From contig NZ_FOGR01000010.1 in the NCBI RefSeq assembly GCF_900111275.1, forward strand, positions 62,001-126,000: a stretch of DNA of 64,000 bases, given 5' to 3'. The stretch's first letter is position 1. Each line of letters starts with the position of its first letter. Below the pieces are notes generated by a model, which was not told the origin of the DNA, ran no database searches, and saw nothing but the letters and a program-made list of their open reading frames with translations. The position numbers and the translations under genes are program-made. This DNA is from Rhizobium sp. NFR03 (GTDB taxonomy: Bacteria; Pseudomonadota; Alphaproteobacteria; Rhizobiales; Rhizobiaceae). Positions 12,292 through 22,252 of this stretch are shown piece after piece.

Positions 12292-12972
12292 ATGACCCGA
12301 GTGGACCAGTGGAACGAGGTGCTGTCGCGCATCCATGCGGCCGAAGATGATGGCAGGCGCGCTCACGGCTCCGTGGCGCTGGTGGCCGTGTCAAAGACCT
12401 TCGATGCAGAGGCCATTCGGCCCGTGATCGCGGCCGGGCAGCGCGTGTTCGGTGAAAACCGGGTGCAGGAATCGCAAGGCAAGTGGCCCGAGCTGAAGGC
12501 CGAGACGCCCGGTATCGAACTGCATCTCATCGGCCCGCTCCAGTCCAACAAGGCGGCCGATGCCGTTGCGCTGTTCGATGTGATCGAGACCATCGATCGT
12601 GAGAAGATCGCGCGGGCTGTGGCGGCGGAGATCAAGCGGCAGGAGAAGCCGGTTCGGATCTATGTGCAGGTCAATACCGGGCTCGAGCCACAGAAGGCCG
12701 GCATTGCGCCTGAGGAAACGGCAGCTTTCGTGGCCATGTGCCGCGATGCGCTTGGGCTTTCCGTGGAAGGGCTGATGTGCATTCCGCCGGCTGAGGAAAA
12801 TCCGGGGCCGCATTTCGCGCTGCTGGCAAAGTTGGCCGCAGAAAACGGCGTTGAAAAGCTGTCGATGGGCATGTCGGGCGATTTCGAGACGGCCATCGCC
12901 TTTGGCGCTACCAGTGTCCGCGTGGGATCGGCCATTTTCGGTCTGCGGGATGTCGCTGCCCAGCCGGTTTGA
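12292..12972 (+). CDS. yggS: YggS-family pyridoxal phosphate homeostasis protein
   Basis: Small single-barrel PLP-binding protein of the YggS/PROSC family, involved in PLP and amino-acid homeostasis with no known catalytic turnover. The PLP lysine lies in LVAVSKTF, and FGENRVQE and GLMCIPP are family signatures, as is KLSMGMSGDFE near the C-terminus. Start ATG 12292 is chosen because AGGGAG precedes it by 8 bases; upstream in-frame ATGs at 12226 and 12268 would add unconserved residues. It diverges from leuS and converges with trcR over a two-way terminator. Confidence 0.93.
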   Translation: MTRVDQWNEVLSRIHAAEDDGRRAHGSVALVAVSKTFDAEAIRPVIAAGQRVFGENRVQESQGKWPELKAETPGIELHLIGPLQSNKAADAVALFDVIETIDREKIARAVAAEIKRQEKPVRIYVQVNTGLEPQKAGIAPEETAAFVAMCRDALGLSVEGLMCIPPAEENPGPHFALLAKLAAENGVEKLSMGMSGDFETAIAFGATSVRVGSAIFGLRDVAAQPV

Positions 12973-12984
12973 TGATCTCATAAA

Positions 12985-13009
12985 AAAACCCGGCCTGAAG
13001 CCGGGTTTT
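12985..13009. terminator. Bidirectional terminator between yggS and trcR
   Basis: Perfect 10-bp stem (12985-12994 with 13000-13009) and 5-nt loop, with an A run on the left and T run on the right. It can serve both convergent genes. Confidence 0.9.
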
Positions 13010-13038
13010 AATGAATGCCGCAATGAAGCTTCGGCGTA

Positions 13039-13731
13039 TCAGTACTTCTCTTCTTCTTCGTCCGGGGTCGAGGACTTCAGCGACTTCAGCTTTGCGAAGA
13101 CGGCGTCTGCGTCCATTTCCTTCTCTTCCTCGCGCTCGTAGCCATAGCGTTCGGTTTCCTGCGCCGGCTCCAGCGTGGCGCCGAGATCGGCGGCTGTCGG
13201 CAGCGGGCGGCCCTTGGAAGCGCGTTCGACTTCAAGGTCGAGATCGATCTGGCTGCAAAGGCCGAGGGTGACGGGATCGCTCGCCGTCAGGTTGGCCGAG
13301 TTCCAGTGCGTCCGCTCGCGGATCTGCTCGATCGTCGACTTGGTGGTGCCGACGAGACGCGAGATCTGGGCGTCCTTGAGTTCGGGATGGTTGCGAACCA
13401 GCCAGAGAATGGCATTCGGGCGGTCCTGGCGCTTGGAGACCGGCGTATAGCGCGGGCCCTTGCGCTTGGATTCGGGAACGCGAACCTTCGGATCGGAAAT
13501 CTTCAGCTTGTGGTTCGGATTGCCTTCGGCGCGGACGATTTCGTCGCGCGACAGCTGCCCGGTTGCGATGGGATCAAGACCCTTGATGCCCTGGGCTGAT
13601 TCGCCGTCGGCGATCGCCTTGACTTCCAGCGGGTGCAGCTTGCAGAACGTGGCGATCTGCTCGAACGACAGGGCGGTATTATCGACAAGCCAGACCGCCG
13701 TGGCTTTCGGCATCAGCAATTGTTGAGCCAT
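13039..13731 (-). CDS. trcR: Cell cycle transcriptional regulator of the TrcR/DUF1013 family
   Basis: The 230-residue protein matches the DUF1013 family, conserved in alphaproteobacteria and named TrcR after a Caulobacter cell-cycle transcription regulator. Conserved blocks include MPKATAVWLVDNTALSFEQIA, FCKLHPLEVKAIADGE and NHPELKDAQISRLVGTTKSTI, the last resembling a helix-turn-helix. The C-terminus is acidic (EEEKEMDADAVFA, then DEEEEKY). AAGGA precedes the ATG. It diverges from acs across 216 bases. The family is clear; its role here is inferred from Caulobacter. Confidence 0.88.
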   Translation of the reverse strand: MAQQLLMPKATAVWLVDNTALSFEQIATFCKLHPLEVKAIADGESAQGIKGLDPIATGQLSRDEIVRAEGNPNHKLKISDPKVRVPESKRKGPRYTPVSKRQDRPNAILWLVRNHPELKDAQISRLVGTTKSTIEQIRERTHWNSANLTASDPVTLGLCSQIDLDLEVERASKGRPLPTAADLGATLEPAQETERYGYEREEEKEMDADAVFAKLKSLKSSTPDEEEEKY

Positions 13732-13947
13732 AGATATAGTCCTTCTGTCCGCCGCGCCGGTGTCGCGGGCCGTGGAATACCACTGATTTCCGGGAATAGG
13801 GCGCTTCTATACCCCTCTTGTCGCAGAATTGCAATTCTTCTCGACGTCCTGACTTTCGTCTCATTGCCGCCGGCTCCGCACCTGATATGTATCCCCTGAA
13901 ACGCGCCGTGAGGATGCGCGGGCACGACAGCAGGGAGAGAGAAGACC

Positions 13948-15897
13948 ATGTCCGAGAAGACCTACCCCGTCTCGAAGGAAACCCAGGCACGCGCCCTCGT
14001 CGATAAAGCGACCTACGACACGTGGTATCGCGAAAGCGTTGATAACCCGGATGCCTTCTGGGGCGAGCATGGCAAGCGGATCGCGTGGTCGAAGCCCTAT
14101 ACCAAGGTCAAGAACACCTCTTTCACCGGTGATGTCTCGATCAAATGGTTCGAGGATGGCCAGACCAATGCGTCCTACAACTGTATCGACCGGCATCTGG
14201 AGACCCGTGGCGATCAGGTCGCGATCATCTTCGAAGGCGACAACCCCTATATCGACAAGAAGATCACTTATCGCGAGCTTCACGAGCATGTCTGCCGGCT
14301 GGCGAACGTCATGAAGGCGCAAGGCGTCGGCAAGGGCGATCGCGTGACGATCTACATGCCGATGATCCCTGAAGCCGCCTATGCGATGCTGGCCTGCGCC
14401 CGCATCGGCGCCGTCCATTCTGTCGTGTTCGGAGGCTTCTCGCCGGATGCGCTTGCGGGGCGGCTGGTCGATTGCGCCTCCACCTTCGTTATCACCTGTG
14501 ACGAGGGCATGCGCGGCGGCAAGCCGATCCCGCTCAAGGACAATACCGACAAGGCGGTGGAGATCGCGGCGAAAAACGGTATCGACGTGAAGACGGTGCT
14601 CGTCGTGCGCCGGACGGGCGGCAAGATCACCTGGGCCGACGGTCGCGATATCTGGTATCACACGGCAACACAGGCGGCGGAGACGCTGTGTGAACCCGTG
14701 GCGATGAATGCGGAAGATCCGCTGTTCATCCTCTACACCTCCGGTTCTACCGGCAAGCCGAAGGGCGTGCTGCACACGACGGGCGGTTATCTCGTCTATG
14801 TCGCGATGAGCCATGAATATGTGTTCGACTATCACCCGGGCGATATCTACTGGTGTACGGCCGATGTCGGCTGGGTGACGGGCCATTCCTACATCGTTTA
14901 CGGACCCCTTGCGAACGGGGCGACGACGCTCATGTTCGAAGGCGTGCCCAACCATCCCGATCAGGGACGGTTCTGGGAAATCATCGACAAGCACCAGGTG
15001 AATATCTTCTACACGGCGCCGACGGCGATCCGCTCGCTGATGGGAGCGGGCGATGCCTTCGTGACGCGATCCTCCCGCAAGAGCCTGCGAATCCTCGGCA
15101 CCGTAGGTGAGCCGATCAACCCGGAAGCCTGGCAATGGTATCACGACGTCGTCGGCGACGGCCGTTGCCCCGTTGTCGATACATGGTGGCAGACGGAAAC
15201 GGGCGGCCACATGATCACGCCGCTTCCGGGGGCAACGCCGCTGAAGCCGGGATCGGCCACCCTGCCCTTTTTCGGCATCCGGCCGGAGCTCGTCGATGCC
15301 GAAGGCAACGTGCTGGAGGGTGCCGCAGATGGCAATCTTTGCATCGCCGATAGTTGGCCCGGCCAGATGCGGACGGTCTACGGCGACCATGAACGCTTCA
15401 TACAGACGTATTTCTCAACCTATAAGGGAAAATACTTCACCGGTGACGGCTGCAAGCGTGATGCGGATGGCTATTACTGGATCACGGGCCGCGTCGATGA
15501 CGTCCTCAATGTTTCCGGACATCGCATGGGCACGGCCGAGGTCGAGTCGGCACTTGTCAGTCATGATGCGGTATCGGAAGCAGCCGTCGTCGGCTACCCG
15601 CATGACATCAAGGGCCAGGGCATCTACTGCTACGTCACACTTATGTCCGGCCGGGAGGGGTCGGATGATCTGCGCAAAGCGCTGATTGCTCATGTGCGCA
15701 ACGAGATCGGACCGATCGCCTCTCCCGACAAGATCCAGTTCGCGCCGGGCTTGCCGAAGACCCGCTCCGGCAAGATCATGCGGCGCATTCTCCGCAAGAT
15801 CGCCGAGGATGATTACGGCGCACTCGGCGATATCTCCACGCTGGCAGACCCGGGTGTCGTGGACGATCTCGTCTCCAACCGCCAGAACAAGAAGTAA
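13948..15897 (+). CDS. acs: Acetyl-coenzyme A synthetase
   Basis: AMP-forming ligase that makes acetyl-CoA from acetate, ATP and CoA. At 649 residues it is full length. The ATP-binding signature [11 protein letters not shown] lies near residue 265, [10 protein letters not shown] near 414, and the C-terminal hinge and lysine motif TRSGKIMRR near 605-613. This lysine is the one controlled by reversible acetylation in the family. AGGGAG precedes ATG 13948. It is a single gene ended by a strong terminator. Confidence 0.97.
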   Translation: MSEKTYPVSKETQARALVDKATYDTWYRESVDNPDAFWGEHGKRIAWSKPYTKVKNTSFTGDVSIKWFEDGQTNASYNCIDRHLETRGDQVAIIFEGDNPYIDKKITYRELHEHVCRLANVMKAQGVGKGDRVTIYMPMIPEAAYAMLACARIGAVHSVVFGGFSPDALAGRLVDCASTFVITCDEGMRGGKPIPLKDNTDKAVEIAAKNGIDVKTVLVVRRTGGKITWADGRDIWYHTATQAAETLCEPVAMNAEDPLFILYTSGSTGKPKGVLHTTGGYLVYVAMSHEYVFDYHPGDIYWCTADVGWVTGHSYIVYGPLANGATTLMFEGVPNHPDQGRFWEIIDKHQVNIFYTAPTAIRSLMGAGDAFVTRSSRKSLRILGTVGEPINPEAWQWYHDVVGDGRCPVVDTWWQTETGGHMITPLPGATPLKPGSATLPFFGIRPELVDAEGNVLEGAADGNLCIADSWPGQMRTVYGDHERFIQTYFSTYKGKYFTGDGCKRDADGYYWITGRVDDVLNVSGHRMGTAEVESALVSHDAVSEAAVVGYPHDIKGQGIYCYVTLMSGREGSDDLRKALIAHVRNEIGPIASPDKIQFAPGLPKTRSGKIMRRILRKIAEDDYGALGDISTLADPGVVDDLVSNRQNKK

Positions 15898-15901
15898 TTC
15901 G

Positions 15902-15935
15902 GAAAACCGGCAGGCAACCATGCCTGCCGGTTTTC
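15902..15935. terminator. Bidirectional terminator after acs
   Basis: Perfect 15-bp stem (15902-15916 with 15921-15935) and 4-nt loop. The A- and T-rich ends suit termination of both acs and the convergent small gene at 15952. Confidence 0.92.
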
Positions 15936-15951
15936 GCAAAGGGTATCGGGA

Positions 15952-16152
15952 TCAGAAGTCGATCGCGCGACCGTTGATTTCCCAGTCACCGAAGCGCACC
16001 GGCTCCGCGCCACCGCGACCGCCGATTTCGGCCGGCAGTTCCAGTGCAGCGTTCGCTTCACGTCGAGCCGCTGCTTCCTCAAGGGCACGACGGGCTGCTG
16101 GCGAGAGAACCTTGCCCGGTGTTTCCAGATTGTTGTCATTGTCGTTCAGCAT
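15952..16152 (-). CDS. DUF1674 / SdhAF4-type small protein
   Basis: A 66-residue protein whose C-terminus (EPVRFGDWEINGRAIDF) matches the DUF1674 signature. That family includes the mitochondrial succinate dehydrogenase assembly factor SDHAF4 (Sdh8), which protects flavinylated SdhA before assembly. The N-terminal half is charged and probably flexible. GAGGT precedes the ATG. No sdh genes lie in this window, so the role is inferred from the family alone. Confidence 0.85.
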   Translation of the reverse strand: MLNDNDNNLETPGKVLSPAARRALEEAAARREANAALELPAEIGGRGGAEPVRFGDWEINGRAIDF

Positions 16153-16229
16153 TGTGTGACCTCACTACGCCGTTGAATCCGTGGCACATGCGCCCCATCA
16201 TATAGGGGGAAACGCGGCAATCCCACGAT

Positions 16230-16243
16230 GATTCACGTGAAAC
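16230..16243. promoter_or_regulatory. parS-like site 3 (one mismatch)
   Basis: GATTCACGTGAAAC differs from the perfect sites at one position. It lies between the divergent DUF1674 gene and htpX, 9.4 kb from parA-parB. Confidence 0.7.
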
Positions 16244-16280
16244 GCCGCCGAAAATGCACCTTTCGCTTTCGGAGACGCGC

Positions 16281-17240
16281 ATGAACCTCATTCGTACAGC
16301 CATGCTACTGGCCTTCATGACGGCGCTCTTCATGGGTATCGGTCTTCTGATCGGCGGCCGCGGCGGCATGATGATCGCTCTCCTTATCGCGATCGCGATG
16401 AATTTCTTTTCCTACTGGAACTCGGACAGGCTCGTGCTGCGCATGTACGACGCGCAGGAAGTCGATGAACGCAGTGCTCCGGAATATTACGGTATCGTAA
16501 GGGACCTCGCGGCGAATGCCGGGCTCCCGATGCCGCGCGTCTATGTCATCAACAATCCTCAGCCGAACGCTTTTGCGACGGGGCGCAATCCACAAAATGC
16601 AGCCGTGGCGGCCTCGACCGGTCTATTGCAGGCGCTGACCTATGATGAAGTTGCGGGTGTCATGGCACATGAGCTGGCGCATGTGCAGAACAGGGACACG
16701 CTGACGATGACACTGACGGCAACCCTCGCCGGTGCCATCTCCATGCTCGGGAATTTCGCCTTCTTCTTCGGTGGCAATCGCGAGAACAACAACCCCCTGG
16801 GTTTCATCGGAACGCTGGCCGCAATGATCATTGCGCCTTTTGCTGCGATGATGGTCCAGATGGCGGTGAGCCGGACAAGAGAATACTCGGCCGACCGTCG
16901 CGGGGCTGAGATTTGCGGACAGCCGCTCGCCCTTGCCTCCGCCCTGCGCAAGATCGCGGGTGCCGCTCACGCTGTTCCCAACATTGCGGCGGAGCGCAAT
17001 CCGGCAACAGCCCATATGTTCATCATCAATCCTCTTTCGGGCGAGCGTATGGACAACCTGTTCTCGACGCATCCAGCAACAGAAAACCGCATCGCCGCTC
17101 TTGAAGACATGGCTGCCAGCTTTTCCCGACCCTCGACGCGCGCGGCTTCCCCTGCTACGGCGACACGAAAGACGCGTTCCGTGCCGAGCACAGGTTGGGG
17201 GCGTGATCGCTCCGAACCTCCAAAGGGCCCGTGGTCTTGA
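16281..17240 (+). CDS. htpX: Membrane zinc metalloprotease HtpX
   Basis: Inner-membrane M48B protease that degrades misfolded membrane proteins. The zinc motif HELAH is in [13 protein letters not shown], with the third ligand expected in the [12 protein letters not shown] segment. Two N-terminal and two central hydrophobic segments anchor it. Start ATG 16281 has CGGAG 7 bases before it and gives 319 residues; an upstream ATG at 16254 lacks a ribosome site. The C-terminal tail is rich in Ser, Thr and Arg. The stop overlaps the rsmB start by one base (TGATG). Confidence 0.95.
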   Translation: MNLIRTAMLLAFMTALFMGIGLLIGGRGGMMIALLIAIAMNFFSYWNSDRLVLRMYDAQEVDERSAPEYYGIVRDLAANAGLPMPRVYVINNPQPNAFATGRNPQNAAVAASTGLLQALTYDEVAGVMAHELAHVQNRDTLTMTLTATLAGAISMLGNFAFFFGGNRENNNPLGFIGTLAAMIIAPFAAMMVQMAVSRTREYSADRRGAEICGQPLALASALRKIAGAAHAVPNIAAERNPATAHMFIINPLSGERMDNLFSTHPATENRIAALEDMAASFSRPSTRAASPATATRKTRSVPSTGWGRDRSEPPKGPWS

Positions 17241-18616
17241 TGACGAAGACAAAGAACGATTCGCCGACGCAACGATCTTCAAAACCGGATGCCGGGCCTC
17301 AGAAGCCGGGCCTTCTTGCACGGCAAGCCGCGGCAAAACTGCTGGGTGCTGTCATCGAGAAGAAGATCTCGCTGGACGGCATGCTGGATCCCGTTGGCGG
17401 GAATCCGGCTTACCGCCAGCTCTCCGATATTGATCGCACACTTGTCAAAGCCATCCTGCACACAGCATTGCGACATCTTCCGCGTATCGAAGCCATGCTT
17501 GACCGGCTCCTGAAGACGCCTCTGCCGGATGGTGCACGCGCTCTGCATCATCAACTCGTCGTTGCAGCGACACAGATCGTCTATCTCGATATTCCCGATC
17601 ATTCCGCCGTAGACCTTGCCGTGGAGCAGGCGAATGCCGATCCGCGCAATCGCCGTTTTGCCAGCCTGACAAATGCCGTGCTGCGTCGTTTGTCGCGAGA
17701 GAAGGAGGATCTTCTTCGAATCGCTGCCGAAACGACCCCGTCCCTTCCGGACTGGTACATGGCGCGGCTCGTCTCGACCTATGGACAGGAGCATGCCAAG
17801 CGCATTGCAGACGCGCTTCTTGAGCCGGCTGCCATCGACATCACGGTAAAGTCCGATCCGGACGCGTGGGCGCAACGGCTTGGCGGAATTGTGCTTCCGA
17901 CCGGTAGTGTTCGGCTCGCATCGTTTCAGGGCGCCGTCTCGGCACTTGAAGGGTTCGACGATGGCGAATGGTGGGTGCAGGATGCTGCAGCCTCGCTGCC
18001 GGCGCGACTCTTCGGCGATATCAGCGGCAAGCGCGTCGTGGATCTCTGTGCGGCCCCTGGCGGCAAGACGGCGCAGCTGATCCGCGCAGGTGCCCAAGTC
18101 ACAGCGCTCGACCAGTCTGCCAGCCGGCTGAAGCGGCTGAACGCCAATCTCGAACGTCTTGGCCTTGAGGCCGAGACGGTCGAGTGCAACATGGCGGACT
18201 TCCGGCCGGAGACGCTCTTCGATGCAGCCCTGCTCGATGCGCCTTGCTCCTCGACGGGCACGATCCGCCGCCACCCGGATGTTCCCTATACCAAGGGTCC
18301 GGAGGACATCACCAAGCTGGCGGGATTGCAGGAACGGCTGCTGCGGCATGCTCTCACTGTGGTCAAGCCCGGTGGCCTCGTGGTCTTCTCCAACTGCTCG
18401 CTGGATCCGGCAGAAGGCGAAGCCATGGTGGCGCGCGTCGTTGCGAATGCGGCATGCGAGCGTGTTCCGGTCGATCCCGCGGCTTTTCCCGGTCTCGAAG
18501 ACGCAATAACGCCTCTCGGAGAATTGCGAACCACGCCCGCCATGCTCGCCGCCCGGCCGGGATTTGCCGGAGGGCTGGACGGCTTTTATGCCACAGTCCT
18601 GCGTAGATCGTTGTAA
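17240..18616 (+). CDS. rsmB: 16S rRNA (cytosine-C5)-methyltransferase RsmB
   Basis: Methylates C967 of 16S rRNA. The N-terminal NusB-like RNA-binding domain covers about residues 20-160. The SAM domain follows, with VVDLCAAPGGKTAQL. The two catalytic cysteines lie in DAPCSSTGTIRRHPD and FSNCSLDPAEGE. ATG 17240 overlaps the htpX stop; GTG 17231 and TTG 17237 are in-frame alternatives adding two or three residues. The product is about 458 residues, normal for alphaproteobacteria. The htpX-rsmB pair is likely cotranscribed. Confidence 0.94.
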   Translation: MTKTKNDSPTQRSSKPDAGPQKPGLLARQAAAKLLGAVIEKKISLDGMLDPVGGNPAYRQLSDIDRTLVKAILHTALRHLPRIEAMLDRLLKTPLPDGARALHHQLVVAATQIVYLDIPDHSAVDLAVEQANADPRNRRFASLTNAVLRRLSREKEDLLRIAAETTPSLPDWYMARLVSTYGQEHAKRIADALLEPAAIDITVKSDPDAWAQRLGGIVLPTGSVRLASFQGAVSALEGFDDGEWWVQDAAASLPARLFGDISGKRVVDLCAAPGGKTAQLIRAGAQVTALDQSASRLKRLNANLERLGLEAETVECNMADFRPETLFDAALLDAPCSSTGTIRRHPDVPYTKGPEDITKLAGLQERLLRHALTVVKPGGLVVFSNCSLDPAEGEAMVARVVANAACERVPVDPAAFPGLEDAITPLGELRTTPAMLAARPGFAGGLDGFYATVLRRSL

Positions 18617-18707
18617 GGAAAGAGTTTCCATACCTTGACCGCTTGTGTTCCCTCGGTCATCCCCTGATGCTGACCGCGAAACACAACATCGTGTCTTCGA
18701 TCATGAA

Positions 18708-18730
18708 CATTCCGGCGTGCCGCCGGAATG
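18708..18730. repeat. Perfect 10-bp inverted repeat before the heparinase-like gene
   Basis: CATTCCGGCG, 3-nt loop, CGCCGGAATG. No T run follows in either direction, so it is not a standard terminator. It ends 21 bases before the ATG of the next gene. Confidence 0.7.
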
Positions 18731-18751
18731 GGGTAGGGCTTCATTTCATTC

Positions 18752-20434
18752 ATGCGGATGTCGGACAGTCGACGGCTGATCACTCTCTACACACGGGAAG
18801 CGTGGTGGCGCCTGTCGCGCCGCCTCGTGCTCGGTCGCATGTCGTTCATCCGCTTCTCCGGCACGACGCCCGACAGGCTGATCGTCGCGCCAACGGACCT
18901 CCGGGTTATCGACCCGCATGTCGCCAGCGAAATCGTTGCAGGCCGGTTTCCGCTTGCCGGTCGTATCCTTGAAACGGACGGCGAATCACCATTCGAGGTC
19001 GATCTTCCCTCTCGTGAGTTCGCCGTCCGGCTGCACACGTTCAGCTGGGCGCGGCATATCCGGGCGCTGACGGAGGAAGATGATCTTTCCCGCGTGCGCC
19101 AGCTCGTCAGCCGTTGGTTGGCCACCCACGGGCGCGGCATCAAGGGCATCGCCTGGGAGCCGGATGTCGCAGCGCAGCGATTGATTGCCTGGCTGTCGCA
19201 TTCGCCTGTGATCCTGAAACAGGCGGATCACGTCTTCTATCGCCGCTTCCTGAAGAGCCTCGCCATGCATGTGCGCTACCTCAGGCATGTTGCCAATGCG
19301 GTGCCGGATGGAGAGGGACGGCTGCGGGTTCGGGTTGCGATCGCTTTCGCCACGGTGTCCATGCCTGCTTCGGGTTCGGCCATTCGTCGGGCGGCCGGCC
19401 ATCTCGACGACGAACTCGATCGCCAGATCCTTCCCGATGGCGGTCATGCCTCGCGCAATCCGCGCGTCGCGCTCGATCTTCTTCTCGACCTGCTTCCGCT
19501 GCGCCAGACCTATGTCAATCTCGGTCACGACGTTCCGGTCAAGCTGATCCCGTCCATCGACCGCATGTTTCCGGCCCTGCGCTTCTTTCGTCACCAGGGC
19601 GGAGAGCTCGCGCTTTTCAATGGAGCGACGTCGGCGCAAGCGAACGAGCTGATGTCTGTTCTGCGCTACGACGAAACGGCCGGTCAGCCGTTCAAGGGGC
19701 TGCCGGACAGCCAATACGAGCGGCTGGCGGCGAAGGACGTCGTTGTGATCATGGATACCGGCTGTCCTCTATCGGCTCCCCTTTCGCGAGAGGCGCATGC
19801 CGGCTGCCTCTCCTTCGAGCTTTCTTCCGGTCGTCATCGGTTTATCATCAACTCCGGCGCACCGCGTTTTGCAGGCGACCGGTTTCGCCAGATGGCCCGG
19901 GTCACGGCAGCGCACTCCACTGTCACCATCGAGGATCGCTCATCGGCCCGGCTTTCGACGTCGCGCTTTCTCGGGCCGATCATCACCGGCGGCGTGACGG
20001 AGGTTTCCGTGACGCATTCGCCCGGGGAAGGCGGCGACAGCGTGGTCGCGCGCCATAACGGTTATGCCGGCGCCTTCAACCTGATGCATGAGAGGGATCT
20101 GAGCCTCAATGCCGCGGGCACGACCTTGCGCGGCCGTGACCGGCTGGTGACGGAGGACGGTGTCGATCCCGACCCGTCCCATACCGCGATGGCGGTTGCA
20201 CGTTTTCACATCCATCCCGCCATCAGTCTGCGCCAGGGGGATCCGCACGAGGTCAGGCTGGTCGCGCCGGACGGTGACAGCTGGGTGCTGACCTGCCGCG
20301 ATGGCGAGATCGCGGTGGAAGAGGATATTTTCTTCGCCGACCCGTCCGGGCTGCGGAAAACGCAGATGCTGACGATCGGTTTCTCTGCCGGACAGCAGCC
20401 CGAAATCCAGTGGATTTTTTCCCGCCGGACGTGA
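18752..20434 (+). CDS. Heparinase II/III-family protein
   Basis: The 560-residue product resembles the heparinase II/III family of polysaccharide lyases. The N-terminal half is an alpha-helical toroid ([13 protein letters not shown], then [17 protein letters not shown]). The C-terminal half is the beta-sandwich domain with [18 protein letters not shown] and [17 protein letters not shown] see no signal peptide; the N-terminus is basic ([20 protein letters not shown]), so a cytoplasmic or inner-face location is possible, unlike classical periplasmic lyases. The substrate is unknown. An alternative ATG is at 18758. It lies between rsmB and purH, an arrangement I recall as common in rhizobia. Confidence 0.8.
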   Translation: MRMSDSRRLITLYTREAWWRLSRRLVLGRMSFIRFSGTTPDRLIVAPTDLRVIDPHVASEIVAGRFPLAGRILETDGESPFEVDLPSREFAVRLHTFSWARHIRALTEEDDLSRVRQLVSRWLATHGRGIKGIAWEPDVAAQRLIAWLSHSPVILKQADHVFYRRFLKSLAMHVRYLRHVANAVPDGEGRLRVRVAIAFATVSMPASGSAIRRAAGHLDDELDRQILPDGGHASRNPRVALDLLLDLLPLRQTYVNLGHDVPVKLIPSIDRMFPALRFFRHQGGELALFNGATSAQANELMSVLRYDETAGQPFKGLPDSQYERLAAKDVVVIMDTGCPLSAPLSREAHAGCLSFELSSGRHRFIINSGAPRFAGDRFRQMARVTAAHSTVTIEDRSSARLSTSRFLGPIITGGVTEVSVTHSPGEGGDSVVARHNGYAGAFNLMHERDLSLNAAGTTLRGRDRLVTEDGVDPDPSHTAMAVARFHIHPAISLRQGDPHEVRLVAPDGDSWVLTCRDGEIAVEEDIFFADPSGLRKTQMLTIGFSAGQQPEIQWIFSRRT

Positions 20435-20621
20435 TGCCTTTCCGAGAAAGCAAGCGACGCTCCCATATTCGGGCGAAATGACCGTTGGCGACTGGCTCGT
20501 ACTGTTCCTTCCCGGCGTCAGCTGTGCTAACGGCAGCGGCATCCGGCCGGCCGGGCTTTCGAATGCCCCACCGGCTTCCTGCTCGCCCTCTTCCTTGCCC
20601 CTTCCCTGCCAGGAGCCTCCC

Positions 20622-22235
20622 ATGGCCGTTGCCTCCAAGAACATTCCCGCCCCCGATCGCGTTGCCCTGCGCACAGCCCTTCTCTCGGTGTCCGACAAGA
20701 GCGGCATCGTCGAGTTTGCCCGTGCGCTGCACGAAAAGGGTGTGGCGCTCGTTTCGACCGGCGGCACGCACAAGACGCTGTCGGAGGCCGGCCTGCCGGT
20801 GCGCGACGTGTCCGAGCTGACCGGGTTTCCCGAAGTCATGGACGGCCGCGTAAAGACATTGCATCCCGGCGTGCATGGCGGTCTGCTGGCAATTCGTGAC
20901 GATGCCGAACACGTTGGGGCCATGGAGACCCATGGGATCGCTGCGATCGATCTCGCTGTTATCAATCTCTATCCGTTCGAGGACGTCCGTGCCAAAGGCG
21001 GGGACTACGCAACGACAGTCGAGAACATCGATATCGGCGGTCCGGCCATGATCCGCGCGGCCGCGAAGAACCACGCTTATGTCACCGTCATCACCGATCC
21101 CGCCGACTACGAGACGCTGATCGCCCAGCTTGGCGACGATGCAGCAACGACATTCGCCTTCCGGCGCCAGACGGCCGCCAAGGCCTATGCGCGGACGGCC
21201 GCTTACGACACGGCAATTTCGGGATGGTTTGCCGAAGTGCTGGACACGCCGATGCCGCGGCATCGTGCGATCGGCGGCGTGCTGAAGGAAGAGATGCGTT
21301 ACGGCGAGAATCCGCACCAGAAGGCGGCTTTCTACGTTACCGGCGAGAACCGCCCCGGCGTTGCCACAGCGACCCTGTTGCAGGGCAAGCAGCTCTCCTA
21401 CAACAACATCAACGACACCGATGCAGCCTTCGAACTGGTGGCCGAGTTTCCGCCCGAAACGGCGCCTGCCTGTGCCATCATCAAGCATGCCAACCCCTGC
21501 GGTGTGGCGACGGCAACGACGCTCGTGGATGCCTATCGGCGTGCGCTCGCCTGCGACAGCACGTCGGCCTTCGGCGGCATCATCGCGCTGAACCAGGAAC
21601 TGGATGGCGCAACGGCGGAAGAGATCGTGAAGCTCTTCACCGAGGTCATCATCGCGCCTGCGGTCAGCGACGAGGCGAGAGCGATCATCGCGCGCAAGGC
21701 TAATCTGCGCCTGCTCGTTACCGGCGCCCTGCCCGACCCGCGTCTTCCCGGCCTGTCCGCGAAGACCGTCGCCGGGGGACTTCTGGTGCAGACGCGTGAC
21801 AACGGCATGGTCGAGGATCTCGACCTCAAGGTCGTCACCCGTCGCGCTCCGACGGCGCAGGAACTCATCGACATGAAGTTCGCCTTCAAGGTCGCAAAGC
21901 ACGTGAAGTCGAACGCCGTCGTTTATGCCAAGGATGGCCAGACGGTCGGTATCGGTGCCGGGCAGATGAGCCGCGTCGATTCCGTCCGTATCGCCGCAAT
22001 CAAGGCTGAAGAGGCCGCGCGTGCGCTCGGGCTGGAAAAGCCGCTGACGATCGGGTCGGCCGTCGCTTCGGAGGCCTTTCTGCCATTTGCCGATGGTCTT
22101 TTGTCCGCCGTTGCAGCCGGCGCAACCGCCGTCATCCAGCCGGGTGGCTCCATGCGGGATGAGGAAGTGATCGCCGCGGCTGACGAGGCGGGTGTGGCAA
22201 TGGTCTTCACGGGCATGCGCCACTTCCGCCACTAG
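20622..22235 (+). CDS. purH: Bifunctional AICAR transformylase / IMP cyclohydrolase
   Basis: Catalyses the last two steps of IMP synthesis. The N-terminal IMP cyclohydrolase (MGS-like) domain starts [15 protein letters not shown] and contains STGGTHKTL. The AICAR transformylase domain carries [12 protein letters not shown] and [11 protein letters not shown], the latter holding the catalytic Lys-His pair. From ATG 20622, preceded by AGGAG at 8 bases, it is 537 residues. The frame extends upstream to 20478 but with non-family sequence. The 187-base region before it shows no riboswitch I can recognise. Confidence 0.96.
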   Translation: MAVASKNIPAPDRVALRTALLSVSDKSGIVEFARALHEKGVALVSTGGTHKTLSEAGLPVRDVSELTGFPEVMDGRVKTLHPGVHGGLLAIRDDAEHVGAMETHGIAAIDLAVINLYPFEDVRAKGGDYATTVENIDIGGPAMIRAAAKNHAYVTVITDPADYETLIAQLGDDAATTFAFRRQTAAKAYARTAAYDTAISGWFAEVLDTPMPRHRAIGGVLKEEMRYGENPHQKAAFYVTGENRPGVATATLLQGKQLSYNNINDTDAAFELVAEFPPETAPACAIIKHANPCGVATATTLVDAYRRALACDSTSAFGGIIALNQELDGATAEEIVKLFTEVIIAPAVSDEARAIIARKANLRLLVTGALPDPRLPGLSAKTVAGGLLVQTRDNGMVEDLDLKVVTRRAPTAQELIDMKFAFKVAKHVKSNAVVYAKDGQTVGIGAGQMSRVDSVRIAAIKAEEAARALGLEKPLTIGSAVASEAFLPFADGLLSAVAAGATAVIQPGGSMRDEEVIAAADEAGVAMVFTGMRHFRH

Positions 22236-22252
22236 CAGTAGATACGAAAAAG

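Noticed and set aside
20435-20621. Purine-related riboswitch (ZTP type) in the purH leader.
   Set aside because: The conserved ZTP core could not be found; only general GC-rich pairing is visible.
21893-21909. Further parS candidate around CACGTGAAG in purH.
   Set aside because: Only one arm matches the palindrome; at least four mismatches remain.
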